Notes under the pieces: model-generated
The model's input: the letters and a program-made list of their open reading frames with translations, nothing else
What the model was told of the DNA's origin: nothing
The model's database searches: none
Assembly: GCA_900660155.1 (NCBI GenBank)
Contig: CABFPE010000021.1
Location: 1,205,527 to 1,269,526 of the forward strand
DNA length: 64,000 nucleotides
Source of the DNA: Hofstenia miamia
Taxonomy: Eukaryota; Xenacoelomorpha; Acoela; Hofsteniidae
Reading direction: 5' to 3'
Program-made: the position numbers and the translations under genes
Shown here: one piece after another, positions 25,205-35,749 of the stretch
Numbering within the stretch: position 1 is the stretch's first letter
How the letters are laid out: every line of letters begins with the position of its first letter

Positions 25205-26309
25205 TTAGTAAAAAGTTAATAAGCGTCGGAGCTTTAGTACCTCGGAAGGTGAGAAATGATTAGGCGGTGTAGTTGAAAGGACTTCGGCGTACGTTTGCGG
25301 GTGCGGGGCGTAGCGTCCTTGATTAATCGTTGCTGGTGAGTACAAGGTACGTGATTGCCTGTGATGTTGCGGTGGCATACGTGTATTCGCTGGTCGATAT
25401 GATTGATAAGAATTAAGTGACTTTGGCGGCAAAATTGAGCGGCCGTAGATGAAAGGATGCTTTGCATTTGCAAAATAGCTTTTAATGCATCGTGCTAATA
25501 TAGCATATCCAGATTCAGAGAAATGAATTCCTCCTCGTGTAAATAGATCTGCATCGACATATGCACCCTTGTAAAAATAACGGTTATTTTCGAAGATCTT
25601 GTATTGCAATTGTTTTGCATTTTGATGTAATAATACATTGACTTCCGATGACATTTTATTAAACGTTTTAATATATGGAAATGGTGCGAGTTCACCCAAT
25701 GTAATTTCTGCGTTTCGAAAGGAATGGCGTGTGGCAGTAATCAATTTTTCGAAAAGTGGTGTAAAATTCTTGTTTGATTGCATGACGTCGTTTCTTCCAG
25801 CAGTGATCATCACCTTCTTTATATTGTTCCTTTGTGGGTATTGATAAATTATGTTGGAAATTTCCTCGATTGTAGCTCCAGGATATGAATGAATCGTGAC
25901 ATCGTGATCTTTCACAAGTTTATTTGCCCTCAAATTGCGATACATTGATGTTCCAATTATCAATGTATCCGAAGTTTCTTTGATATGTTTGACTTTTCGT
26001 TGGTTTCGTTCACTTTTTTTCTGGGGCATTTGTTTCGGAAACATTGTCGCTGTTCATGCATTTAGTGTTTGATGTTTCTAGTGGTGAGCGTGTTTCTTCT
26101 GAAGGGGATGGCGATTCTTTAATATTTGAGATTTTCCAAAGTACGTAGTGTAGTTTGAGTAGTTCATCCCTTGATAATGAGGCAAAAGGTGCAGCTAACT
26201 TAGCGGCGGTGATGCGTTTTTGCGAATCGAAATCTCCAATAAACTGAGAACTGTTAATTGTATCGAGTAGAGCGCGCTCGCTAGACCCGACTATCTCAGA
26301 GAGAAGCAT
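25205..26309 (-). pseudogene. LINE ORF1 with SGNH-esterase-like domain, frameshifted
   Basis: The first segment (26309-26010) is a 99-codon frame beginning MLLSEIVGSSERALLDTINS, with a charged C-terminus ending SETNAPEKK. The second (26044-25205, 279 codons) overlaps it in another frame. It has the SGNH-hydrolase pattern: block I DTLIIGTSMYRNL, block III ITAGRNDV, and block V GGIHFSESGYAILA with its His, followed by a Pro/Arg/Gln-rich tail. Canonical block I is GDS; here the position reads GTS with the Ser kept. The two frames overlap at A7 (26014-26020), and skipping one base joins them. An esterase-type ORF1 is known in CR1-superfamily LINEs and is thought to aid RNP function. Only 5 bases separate it from ORF2. 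Confidence 0.8.
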
Positions 26310-27075
26310 GATTGGTTGTGAAGCATGATTGGTTGTGATAACGAGTGTAAGGTGGACTCATTATAAATATTAAGAATAAGGCGAGTCCTGTATAATTTGA
26401 TGTGGAATGTATGCACTGTATAAACAAAAGTATAACGCTATCATCCATGATGCAAATTGATTTTTTTGCACGGAAATTATCGCCAACAAAAAATAATATT
26501 AGAATAGAATTTCTTACTAAGTGTAGTACATTGGCATAACTAAACATCTCAACAAAAGCTGCTAATACTACAATTAATGCGTCAATAATAACATGAAGTA
26601 CAAAAACAATAAAACACAACAACAAAAACATGGATGCAGAATTTACGCTTTACCCAGTATATTGCTAATTATTTCAACTAGTGATATATTTTGAAAAACT
26701 GAAATCCTTTCCATGACGTAGAACCGATTTTAGGAATATGTTGCTTACGGAGGTAGTCATTGATTTGATTTTTAAATTTTTTGCGACTTTTGATTCGTTT
26801 TATTTCAATTGGTAAGTTATTCCATTGAGTTTAAAAATGAATTTTTAAGAAAATGTTTTTTAAACTTCACTTTTCTGAATTTAGAAGTCCTCGAATTATA
26901 AGTATAATGTATATACCCCTAGACCAACCCAGAAAATACGATAGCTATAAGCCTACAGGTTTCGAATTTTTAACTGAAATACTCGAAACAAAATAGTTAT
27001 ATGAAAAAATTTGTAAGCGTGATGTAGAAACTCCTACACGCAATACTAAATACAGTACTTAGTTGAAACTTCATT

Positions 27076-27078
<3 letters not shown>

Positions 27079-27126
<48 letters not shown>
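27079..27126. repeat. (TA)n microsatellite
   Basis: About 24 TA units inside the older LINE fragment. Confidence 0.9.
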
Positions 27127-27129
<3 letters not shown>

Positions 27130-27865
27130 GCTTACAATGCAGTAAACTACACTACAAACAAGAAAAACTAAAAAAGTAAAAATAATAACAGGAGAAATAT
27201 CGATTAGGAAAGTTGGTCTTTGATGAGAATAATTTCGGTGGATTGTTTTTCCTTTTCTGATGTAGCTTATTCAGTTCTTTTGTTAATAAATTGTTTTAGT
27301 TGATGTTTTTGAGAGTCTTCGATGTGTTGATGTAATGCTTTGTCTTTTTATTTAATGATGTCAAAAATATTTTATTCTTTAGTAATAACTTTATATTTAA
27401 AAGCTTTCTTGTATATGTTGTTAAGCTTAGATAAAGACGTTTCCGATTGCCCTGCATATACTTGTATGCCGTAAATTATATTTAATTAACTAGGTAATTA
27501 AATATAATTTCACTTTCATCTTGATCTAAAATGTGTTTACGTTTAATATTATATAGAAATTTCTCATTGATCTTTTATAAACTTGAGCAATATGTATTTT
27601 AAATGAAAGCTTATTTATGATAAATCCAAGATATTTCATTGTTGTGTTTGAGGGATAGCAATAAATTTTAGATATATTGTCAACAAATTTTCTCTTCAAT
27701 GGTATAATCATTTCTAGCGACTTTCTATAACTTACTTCAAATTTGTTTTCTTCATACCAAAATTTGATATTATGATTAATTGAATGTGTTAAGCTTGAAT
27801 ATTTCAAGAGTTGGAAGACAAATCAATGTATCATCAGCATATTTAATAATAGAATCAATAAAATT

Positions 27866-27913
27866 AAATATAAATATATATATATATATATAAATATATC
27901 TATATATATATAT
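27866..27913. repeat. (TA)n microsatellite, interrupted
   Basis: A TA-rich tract with AA and CT interruptions next to the YADD-coding part of the older LINE. Confidence 0.85.
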
Positions 27914-28380
27914 TGATTAAATTTTCAAAAAAAATTTAATGATTTTCATTGTCAAAGGCTTTCTTGATATCAAAGTTGATTAATCTTACATAATCATACT
28001 CCATTTTTATATGAATGAATTCTATTTGTAGTTCGCTAACGGCATTTGCTGTTGTTCCATTTGTTCAGAATCCATGCTCATTTATATTTAAATTACTATT
28101 GTAGATATCTTTGATGTGAATATTAAACACAAGTTTTTCAATAGTTCTTGACAATATTGAAGTGATGCTAATTTGTCTTAAATTATGCAGTTGAGAAGGT
28201 TGTGATTTTGGAATTGATATTATTATAGCAGTTTTCCAAATTTTCGGGAATTTAGTAATTCTTAGCCATTCCGCAAATATATAATGAACTATTGGTGGAA
28301 TTATAACAAAAACATTCAAATATATTTCGACTTACAAAGTCATTGTCAGTTTTTCAAATAATTCTTTTATTTGATTTTAT

Positions 28381-28612
28381 ATTTCATTTCGCTAAATCTT
28401 AATTATTGGTAACAATAGTTTATGTATGTAATCATCTGTTGTATTTACACTTGGTTGACATTAATAATTAGAATGCTTTCAGTGATTTTAAGATATTTTA
28501 AGATTTTAAGATATTCTTTAAAATTTGTAAATCATAACTTAGTTCAAAATTTTAGGTGTTTTGAAATGGTTGAATTAGTTTCATGTTTTTTTGGTTAGTT
28601 GCCGTCCGCAGT

Positions 28613-28650
<38 letters not shown>

Positions 28651-29736
28651 TGCCCTTTCTTCGGCCCATGTCCATTTCTGAGCAGGTTAACTAGACCAGA
28701 CAAGCTCATACTGTGTCAAAACGCAGCCCTGGTTGAACGTATTTATGAGCCTACTATTGCAAAGAGTGCTCATAAATGCTAGACAAAAGCTTTGAAATGT
28801 GGGCATTAGTTTACTAATGCTTCCGGCCAACGAGAAACAGTTTCTTACTAAGCCTAAATAATGGCTGCATAGGATTAGGTTAGGCTCAATAGTCGAATTT
28901 TTTAGTAAACTCTAAAGCAATTTTCTGTTAAATATTTAAATAATTGAATATTTTGAAGAATCTTTAAAAGATATTGATGCCTCAGTAAATAAAACAAAAA
29001 TAATTTTTCACGCATTGTCAAATCAAATACGAATTTGAATATTGAAAAAAAACTATTTCTAGTTTTATAAATTTAATTTTTAATCGTTTTTTGTTGCCTA
29101 AAACCGTTTATAAAATTTGTTAAATTATTTACAAATGATTTTCTTTTTGTATTAGTATAGCATAGAAACCAAGATAAATATACCAATTATGCTATGCCAC
29201 GCTTATTTTATTATTTTTACTTTTACTTTACACATTCGTTAATTCGCTTGTAGGAGTGAAGGCTCTACAGAACTATACCAACTTTTATATCTGATATTTA
29301 ATATGAAATATATTTGAAAAAATTACATGTACTTTGATATTTTGAAGAAAAATTTGGTCCAATATTGCGTCCCCGCACTTTTCTCATAAGTAGTGCAGCC
29401 CTGATATATATATATATATATATATATATAAAGAAAATTTGAGAATTTTACATTTTTTCAGTTTTTATTGACAATTTCAAAAAATGTAAATATAGATCCG
29501 CTTTGTACGCTTGTTTGTAGTTTTTTAAATCACAATACAATCTGAATTTTTGGCTTGGGCAGTGTTGATTGTTCTTAGTACATGTAGTATTACTTAGAAT
29601 CTCTCTAAAAGCAAAATTCTGTATACCTCTCTTAGAGAAATTTTACTATTGCAATATACTTAGCAAAGTATTATTACAAGGCCCTGAGTAAAACAATTTT
29701 AAACATAAGAAAAATATAAAAGAAAAATATCTACGA
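28381..29736. other. Intergenic stretch, two (TA)n tracts
   Basis: (TA)n occurs at about 28615-28647 and 29404-29430. The segment 28648-28860 is somewhat GC-richer and may be an old repeat. No exon or RNA gene was supported. It lies downstream (minus-strand sense) of the proposed end of the kinase gene. Confidence 0.5.
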
Positions 29737-29742
29737 TTTATT
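29737..29742 (-). promoter_or_regulatory. Candidate polyadenylation signal of the kinase gene
   Basis: TTTATT on plus is AATAAA on minus, about 355 bases after the proposed stop codon at 30098-30100. Such hexamers are frequent in AT-rich DNA, so this is only a candidate. Confidence 0.25.
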
Positions 29743-30097
29743 CTGTACAAATTGCAACACTAAAAACAATAGCACCTTTACACTCGGAACTTTAAACTAG
29801 AAAATTGATTCGTGCACGCACATGCATTCAGATAAAAAGCAACTGAATCAATTAGAATTTGTGGACTGAGATTTGTCAACAAATCCAGTCAATGCTGCTG
29901 CTGCGTGATTCGTTTCATTTGAAGCGAGTTTCCGAATTTTAATCTTAATTGTCATGTAAAAATTCCTCCGATTAGTAAAAAATGAGAAATCATTATTAAT
30001 GCAGCATTTGAACGAAAAGCTATTGTGAATGAAATTGAATAAAAATATAAATACAAAACTAAAAAGTAAAAAATTACTGCACAAGGATGCTGCAATC

Positions 30098-30184
30098 TCA
30101 GATCGCAGTCTCGCGAGGAAAAGACATCTTAAACACCATGGGCTCTTCATCAATTGTTTCAACATTGAATTCTGAGAATGTCAA
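30098..30184 (-). CDS. CDKL5-like kinase, proposed last exon
   Basis: After ATTTATTTTAG (acceptor ending at 30185) a phase-0 frame reads LTFSEFNVETIDEEPMVFKM and then SFPRETAI-stop, with TGA at 30098-30100. The phase agrees with the exon at 37785-37676. The last residues resemble the KETAL end of one vertebrate CDKL5 isoform, a possible PDZ-type terminus. An alternative acceptor, TTCTCAG at 30172, would start the exon at 30171 in a different phase and would fit inclusion of the two 23-base exons near 35.2-35.4 kb. There is no domain here, so the assignment rests on phase, position and the ending. Confidence 0.42.
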   Translation of the reverse strand: MTFSEFNVETIDEEPMVFKMSFPRETAI

Positions 30185-32718
30185 CTAAAATAAATCAAGA
30201 ATGAAACATTTGAAGAAAAAGAAATTGAATCCTTTGTTAAGATCAAGAGAATGCAAGCTATGTATAAAAACAGACGAAAAATATGAGTGAATTCACAACA
30301 GAGTTGCACATAATTTATTCTTTCGAAGTAAAGTCTGGTTGTTGATAAATCACCATTGAAAACTACATCACAAAGTAAGCATTGAAATGGGAAGAGAAAA
30401 CTAATCTATCAGCTTCCTAGAAATCGATATCGCTTATCTACATTTTTCCCACGCTGCCAACCTCAAAGCTGTGATATTTCGTCATTTGGATTCAAATTAA
30501 TATTACACATAGTTAAATTTATTTGCGTACAAATAAAAGCAAGGAAAATTGAAATTCCATGCAAAACATCAAAACATTGTCAAACAGAATTGGCACACCA
30601 TTTTAATTTTATCATTAAAAAGACCAATGGCCTAAGATTTGAAACAATTTTGGTCTGATTTAGATAGTACGAAAACAACTACATCCGATGATTCTTCATA
30701 CAACCAAGCGTAAAAAAACTAGTGCGCAGAGATAAAGATACAGTGTAGAATGTTTTCCGTTTGAGTCATCGAAACTAGCGAAATATCGGATTATTTAAAA
30801 TTTTCTCTAATACGGTCATTTTACAGGATTTGAAAAAAAATTAATTTATTTTCCGAAGCACACATCGCCACCCCCAAAAATTTGGTAGAAATGTGCGCAA
30901 TAGATAAATATTAAGTCAGAAAAATTCTAGAAAAATATTAATTTTCCGGAAGTTATGGATAACATAAGAGGGGTGGGTAGTTTTATCTGCCCCTGAACAG
31001 GGTCAAAGCGATTCAATTGGAGAACAAGAACAATAATAAATTCTTCCGTTGCGACCTTATCTATCTTATGAGTTTGGACTATATTTATGAATTTCTGGCA
31101 AAGGCAAGATTGACGGTTAATACATAACTATTGTAAATTGCTCCAATGTTAGGCCAATTGTGTTGTGGTTATATAGACAGGGAAGTTAAACTTCCAATCG
31201 CGGAAAAATCAGCTGTAGATGTTTTGTGGGAATAGAATTTCTTCAGTCATTTAATACAGTGTCTCTTAAACTCGTAAATAGAGATGATTCCATTTGTTTG
31301 GTTGCCTTTTTGATATTTACCAGCAACGAACGGGAACAAAACGTTCAGAAGACTTGTTTGATCTGCGAATGGACAAAGCAGACCTTACCAATTTTAATCT
31401 ATGTCCAATCATAAAAATAAAATCCGATCAGAAAAATGGTCTTCAACCAGTGAGACCAATGAACAAAGCCGAACATAAGAAAATCGCTGGGATAATTTTG
31501 AACGTTGAAATTGACACTTATAATCGAAATGTAAATGAAATAACAGATTTTTGACAAATGCAATGGTCCTAACTATACTCACCTACGCTACGCCGCATAT
31601 GAAATCCGAAGTGTTTAACGGTTAAACAATGTTAAAATAAATTTCGGTAAACGACGTAGGGGGTAACAAAGTTTCCCCAAATTAAAAGAGCTCAAATCTG
31701 TATAAATATTTTTTCATATGAAAATTTTTAAATTCCTTCTTTAGATTTTAAGCAAACATAATTTTTAGACGCCGTGCATAAAATCCAGCTTTCATGTGCA
31801 GGATATTTCTGCAATTAAAACTTTTGATCCAAGAGTTGGCAGCAGGTTAAATTTATTACCGCTAACCTCCCCAAGGCTCACATATTCAAGAAACTTGACC
31901 CGCTGACAACAAAAAATGTTTTGAATGAATTTTGCCCAGCAAATAAAATTTCAGGCTGAATTCGACCCACAAGGTAAAACCTTTGCCCTTAATTTTCCCG
32001 CAATTATTTCAAATAATTTTTTCTGCAGTAAACATACAATAGGAAAGGAAAGAGGAATTAGGATAAATGCTTAGTAATTTGTTTAACTAACCCTTAGCTA
32101 TAATTAACTAAATTGATACTTTCGTAGGCTTACACGCTCACATTACTATGCAAATTTGCATGTTTTGGTCATGTTTCGGCCGCTCGGCACCTGGCCCAAC
32201 TGCTCAGGCAGTAGTCACTGTCCGCAGGTAACTCTTAAGCAGGGTGTGAAGCATCCTGCCCCAAGCTCAACTCTAATATGTTCAAACACCATCCTGATAT
32301 TCATTGATTGTCAGGTCAGGATGAAGAAGATAAGAGTGACTTATGTTTGACGAAAAGTTTCTCATATATAATGAATTGGACTACAATTTCGTTATCATTT
32401 CATTCCCCTTGATCTAGAAAGTCGCTTCATTAATAACAAATCTTTTCTTCATCATGGTAACCTAAGAGACTGGCGAATCTCGTTTTTCTAAACTGCAATC
32501 ATGTACCTTATGAACTAGTTAATATATAAAATCAGTTAAATGCTTCAAGCTCAGGTCTATCCACTTGCTGCTAATAAATTCTATGCATCTCTAAATGAAT
32601 GATATAGCATTTTTGCAGAATGTCTTCTTCACATAGCAACTAAAATACGCAGAAAAACATAGCATACAAAGAAAAAAATAGTTAGACTTTCACAATATCG
32701 ATGTATTTTGGTACAAGC
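30185..32718. other. Proposed last intron, proximal part
   Basis: Contains an 87-codon plus-strand frame at 31294-31554 (starting FGCLFDIYQQRTGTKRSEDL) with balanced composition but no family I recognise. It also holds a GC-richer tract at 32150-32300 that looks repeat-like. At 31610-31700 lies one arm of a diverged inverted repeat whose partner is at 34080-34165. Confidence 0.4.
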
Positions 32719-33839
32719 CATGGTGTACTTCACTACAGGCCTCTTGAACGTGCAACTGAAGGCATCGACTGGAGGCGAAAGATAAGATTGTTGAAAATTT
32801 AATTTATGTTTAATTATGAAGTGAGTTTTATTATTATAACCAAGGATGCTCTAAATTAATAGGACTAAGCGCTAATTACAGAGTGTAAATAAATAAGAAG
32901 GCCCAGCTGAAGCGGAAACTAGTTGCGCCTCTAGCGCAGAGGGAATGTATTGATAATTGCTGCTGCTTTGCACACCAAGGATAAATTTTTATAAATGCAT
33001 CTTCATGTAATGTAAGCCAAAGGAAATATTCGCCTGAAACACTAGTACGAGCATTTGACTATTTTGCCACAAGCAGAGCATTGTACAAACATTTCCTTGA
33101 AGATTATCAGTTAACAAGTATTGCCACTCTTACTCGTCTAACATCTAAATGTAATAATCTGAAAGATAATCAAATCCTACAAAGTTTTTTTAGTGGTGTG
33201 GAAGATCGTCAAAAGACATATTTACTGTTGATTGATGAAGTGTATGTTAAACCGGCTCTACTTTTGAATGCAGGCTCCATATTTGGTAGAGCAGTTAATA
33301 GACCAAATGAGTTAGCAAACATAATGCTTGGCTTTTAAATTGTCAGTTTCTTTGGTGGTCCAACTATTCTATACAAGATGTTACCGGTACATCCTTGTCA
33401 AACGTTCTTACATGTTTGAAGGACTGCTATCACTTTGAAATTGACAAACGATGTGTCATCATTCTTTCAAACATCTTTCTGAACAACTACACATCTTTTC
33501 CTACTCCAAGATCAAGCAGAGAGGCAAAAAAAGTGCTGAAGTTGTCTTAATTTCATTCCTATATACAGTATTTACTTTATTTCAGCAAATAATAGATTAT
33601 CATTTTCTTGTTGTGCATTAATTAATTCCCATTAATGTCAATAACTTATGAAGAGCGAAGGGTAAATTATATTTATTTCTCATAAATATTGAATTTTGAT
33701 ACTGAGTTTTTAATACAATTGTCCTTAATGGTGTTATTTATATAAAAAAAGTGATAAGAATATGAAAAATCCCTCAATAGCATGTAATTCGTTCGCCTCC
33801 AGTTGCACGTTGCAGAGGCTTGTAGTGAAGTACGCCATG
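32719..33839 (+). mobile_element. P-element-like DNA transposon, 1121 bp
   Basis: Left terminus CATGGTGTACTTCACTACA at 32719; the right terminus, reverse complemented from 33839, is CATGGCGTACTTCACTACA. The similarity continues through GCCTCT..AACGTGCAACTG to GAGGCGAA. The left arm has a 13-base insertion at 32759-32771. The arms are therefore about 48 and 61 bases. Flanks are GTACAAGC (32711-32718) and GTACAAGT (33840-33847), a 7/8 match, the 8-bp size used by P elements, whose ends also begin CA. The interior holds a decayed P-type transposase fragment in plus orientation. It looks like an internally deleted copy. Confidence 0.82.
33009..33396 (+). pseudogene. P-element/THAP9-type transposase fragment
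   Basis: The frame from 33009 reads YSPETLVRAFDYFATSRALY, LPSx-type LTSIATLTRLTSK, then DRQKTYLLLIDEVYVKPALL and GSIFGRAVNRPNELANIMLG. It stops at TAA 33336-33338 and continues in frame as IVSFFGGPTILYKMLPVHP. This order matches the catalytic region of P-element and THAP9-like transposases: an Asp in the LLIDEVYVK block, followed by the LFGGPKFLxKMLPV-like block. No THAP zinc finger precedes it and the C-terminal half is missing or out of frame (33400-33550). It is therefore a non-functional internal piece of the surrounding element. Confidence 0.82.
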
Positions 33840-33847
33840 GTACAAGT

Positions 33848-35180
33848 TAAATGAATATTAATAAAATGTTCATGAAATCTTAGCATTAGGGTTTTTGAGC
33901 ATGATATTACTATAACAAACTAGCAATTATCCTAAAGCAAGAGTTTTAAGTTAATTTTGATGACTATTGATGTTTAAGTTGAATCTAAATAAGCAAAGCT
34001 AATACGGCTCCCATATTGTGCAGACAAAAAGTAATTCAAGAATGTGGAAAAGTCATAAAATATCAGATTCTTCCCATTTGATTTGAGCTCAAAATCCTAT
34101 TCTAGTTGTTTTTGGGGTAACAAAATTACCCCAACCATAATTTAACCGTTAAAATAACACTTATGGGAACGGCGACAACACTTTGCAAATCACACACTAA
34201 AATGTTTAATCTCCCTGTAGTTCGGACTGAAACTTGAAAGAGAACTTTTACTAATCGTGTCACCAATTTTTTTAGTAATTCCCAGTGTGTACTTAACGTG
34301 GTTTAATTAAAGGTTTGAATGTTTTCAATATTTTCAATGTTGAATGCGTCGAACTCTGTCACACTGCGGCGACAGTGTCAACAAACATTATCTGATACGG
34401 ATTAACAAACGTATCTTATAAGTGTATTGTAAATTTACTTATACAGACGTTGAAGTCAAGTGTTAAATGCATCGTATATTTGCCAATTCTGTACAACATG
34501 CAAGTTACATAATGGAATATGTGACGTAATTAATAACAGAAAATGCCTAATTCAATCTATTGAAAATAAATATTATTCAAGAAAGATTGAGAATGATCTA
34601 TCAACTAACAGCAAAATGAGTGAATGATGTGAGAAAGAACCTTCCAAGAAATCAATTAAGAAGTATATCCTTTAATCAAAGCAATTTTAATCGTACAAAG
34701 GTAATATAACTTTGTAACTTTGGAAAGATTTCAAAATACACTATCAACTATAAATTTCGAAAAACCTTTGCCCAGTCAACGATCAACAATTTGGAAACCA
34801 TGTAGAGGTGTCATAAAAGACAGATTTTAATTTAAGCTCATTTCCTGACAATATGAAACCTCTAAGATTACGGCGTATCAAAACCTAATGAATTGCTTAG
34901 ATATAACTAGGGAGCTATTTGTGATATTGTTGAAAATTTAAATGATTGGAGAAACCTCATTTAGCTAATTGTACAAAAACGCTTATAAAATACATTTCTT
35001 GAATGCTCTACACATTCTTTGAAAGAATTAACAGGATTTCACACCTTCAAAAGTAACACCTATCTATTTATATGACACTTGCATATTTGGGAACAATCAC
35101 CATGTTGTTAAATAAAAATGTAGAAAATTAACAAAATACATGAAAACAACAGCAAGTATACAAGGGAGGAATAAACTTAC
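33848..35180. other. Proposed intron stretch with inverted-repeat arm
   Basis: The right arm of a diverged inverted repeat is at 34080-34165 (TTTGAGCTCAAAAT, GGGGTAACAAAATTACCCC, TTTAACCGTTAAA). No gene is seen in the remainder. Confidence 0.5.
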
Positions 35181-35203
35181 GTGGCAAGTGGCGGTGGCAG
35201 TGC
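35181..35203 (-). CDS. Possible 23-base micro-exon (kinase gene)
   Basis: On minus, GATACATAG precedes 23 bases that end at CCAC|GTAAGT, a full consensus donor. In the phase set by the exon at 35362-35340 it would read HCHRHLP. The acceptor lacks a good pyrimidine tract. Inclusion would require use of the 30171 acceptor. Could easily be chance. Confidence 0.18.
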
Positions 35204-35339
35204 CTATGTATCATAGTTACATGCAAATAGTTTATAGCAAGACATTTTCATTTAAAACTGAATAGTGCAACTCTGACAATGTATAAACACAGCGTTAGTA
35301 TGTAAGCATGAATGCGAAGCAAAGAGAACAAACCGTTAC

Positions 35340-35362
35340 GTGAATTCATTGCATTCCGGGTC
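35340..35362 (-). CDS. Possible 23-base micro-exon (kinase gene)
   Basis: On minus, CATGTTGTTTCAG precedes 23 bases (reading DPECNEFT in phase 0) that end at TTCAC|GTAACG. The acceptor is good, and the phase fits the end of the exon at 37785-37676. The length equals that of the neighbouring candidate at 35203-35181. No conserved motif supports it. Confidence 0.22.
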
Positions 35363-35749
35363 CTGAAACAACATGTAAACAATCAACAGCCTCTAAAGTT
35401 AGCGCAATACATACACGTGATTCAACATTAGTTAGATCAGCGCATACTCAACGTCTTCTCAAATTTTTATACAAATTTGCAAAAAGTGAACAAAAAACTA
35501 CTTTTTTACAGGAGGGTAAAAAATACCACAGTAACAAATATTTTAGGTCAACCTTATTCAGTACTATATTTATTGATGACGCATATCTACAAAAAAAATT
35601 TAAGTAGTTTTTAATGCAAAAACAGGGTAAATTCAAATGTTTACATTATTAAATTATCATTAAGAATCATAATTATCTCGAGAAGCATGACAAGTGAGAG
35701 GTTGTAGGCAAACGATTATTAAGGGAAATTTTGAAAATGTTGGCGGCAT
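35363..35749. other. Non-coding stretch
   Basis: AT-rich with no supported feature. Confidence 0.5.

Larger units (their letters stand above)
21844..26650 (-). mobile_element. Nearly full-length CR1-superfamily LINE
   Basis: The element reads right to left: ORF1 (26309-25205), ORF2 (25199-22021), a short 3' untranslated region and a terminal simple repeat (ATAAG on plus, CTTAT on minus) at 21844-21873. ORF1 carries an SGNH-esterase-like domain. ORF2 carries a 2A-like motif, an apurinic-type endonuclease and a reverse transcriptase with a typical C-terminal tail. A simple-repeat tail instead of poly-A and an esterase-type ORF1 fit CR1-superfamily groups (CR1, L2, Daphne-like). The copy has an ORF1 frameshift at an A7 run, a stop at 24885-24887, a frameshift at an A8 run (24057-24064) and a mutated catalytic box. 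The 5' limit is approximate; it lies next to an older LINE fragment. Confidence 0.85.
26690..28380 (-). mobile_element. Older, 5'-truncated LINE fragment (reverse transcriptase)
   Basis: Scattered minus-strand frames give reverse transcriptase blocks in the right order. These are FPKIWKTAIIISIPK and LHNLRQISITSILSRTIEKL (28319-28065), a degraded INFDIKKAFDNEN motif A region near 27960, IIKYADDTLICL with the YADD box at 27827-27841, TTMKYLGFIINKLSFKIHI (27807-27526), and a C-terminal tail WNNLPIEIKRIKS near 26790-26830. Several frameshifts, and microsatellites at 27079-27126 and 27866-27913, break it up. Its sequence differs clearly from the neighbouring younger LINE, so it is a second family on the same strand. 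Confidence 0.75.

Noticed and set aside
29848..30165. Minus-strand 105-codon frame with hydrophobic middle
   Set aside because: The same DNA is better explained as the proposed last kinase exon in another frame followed by 3' untranslated sequence.
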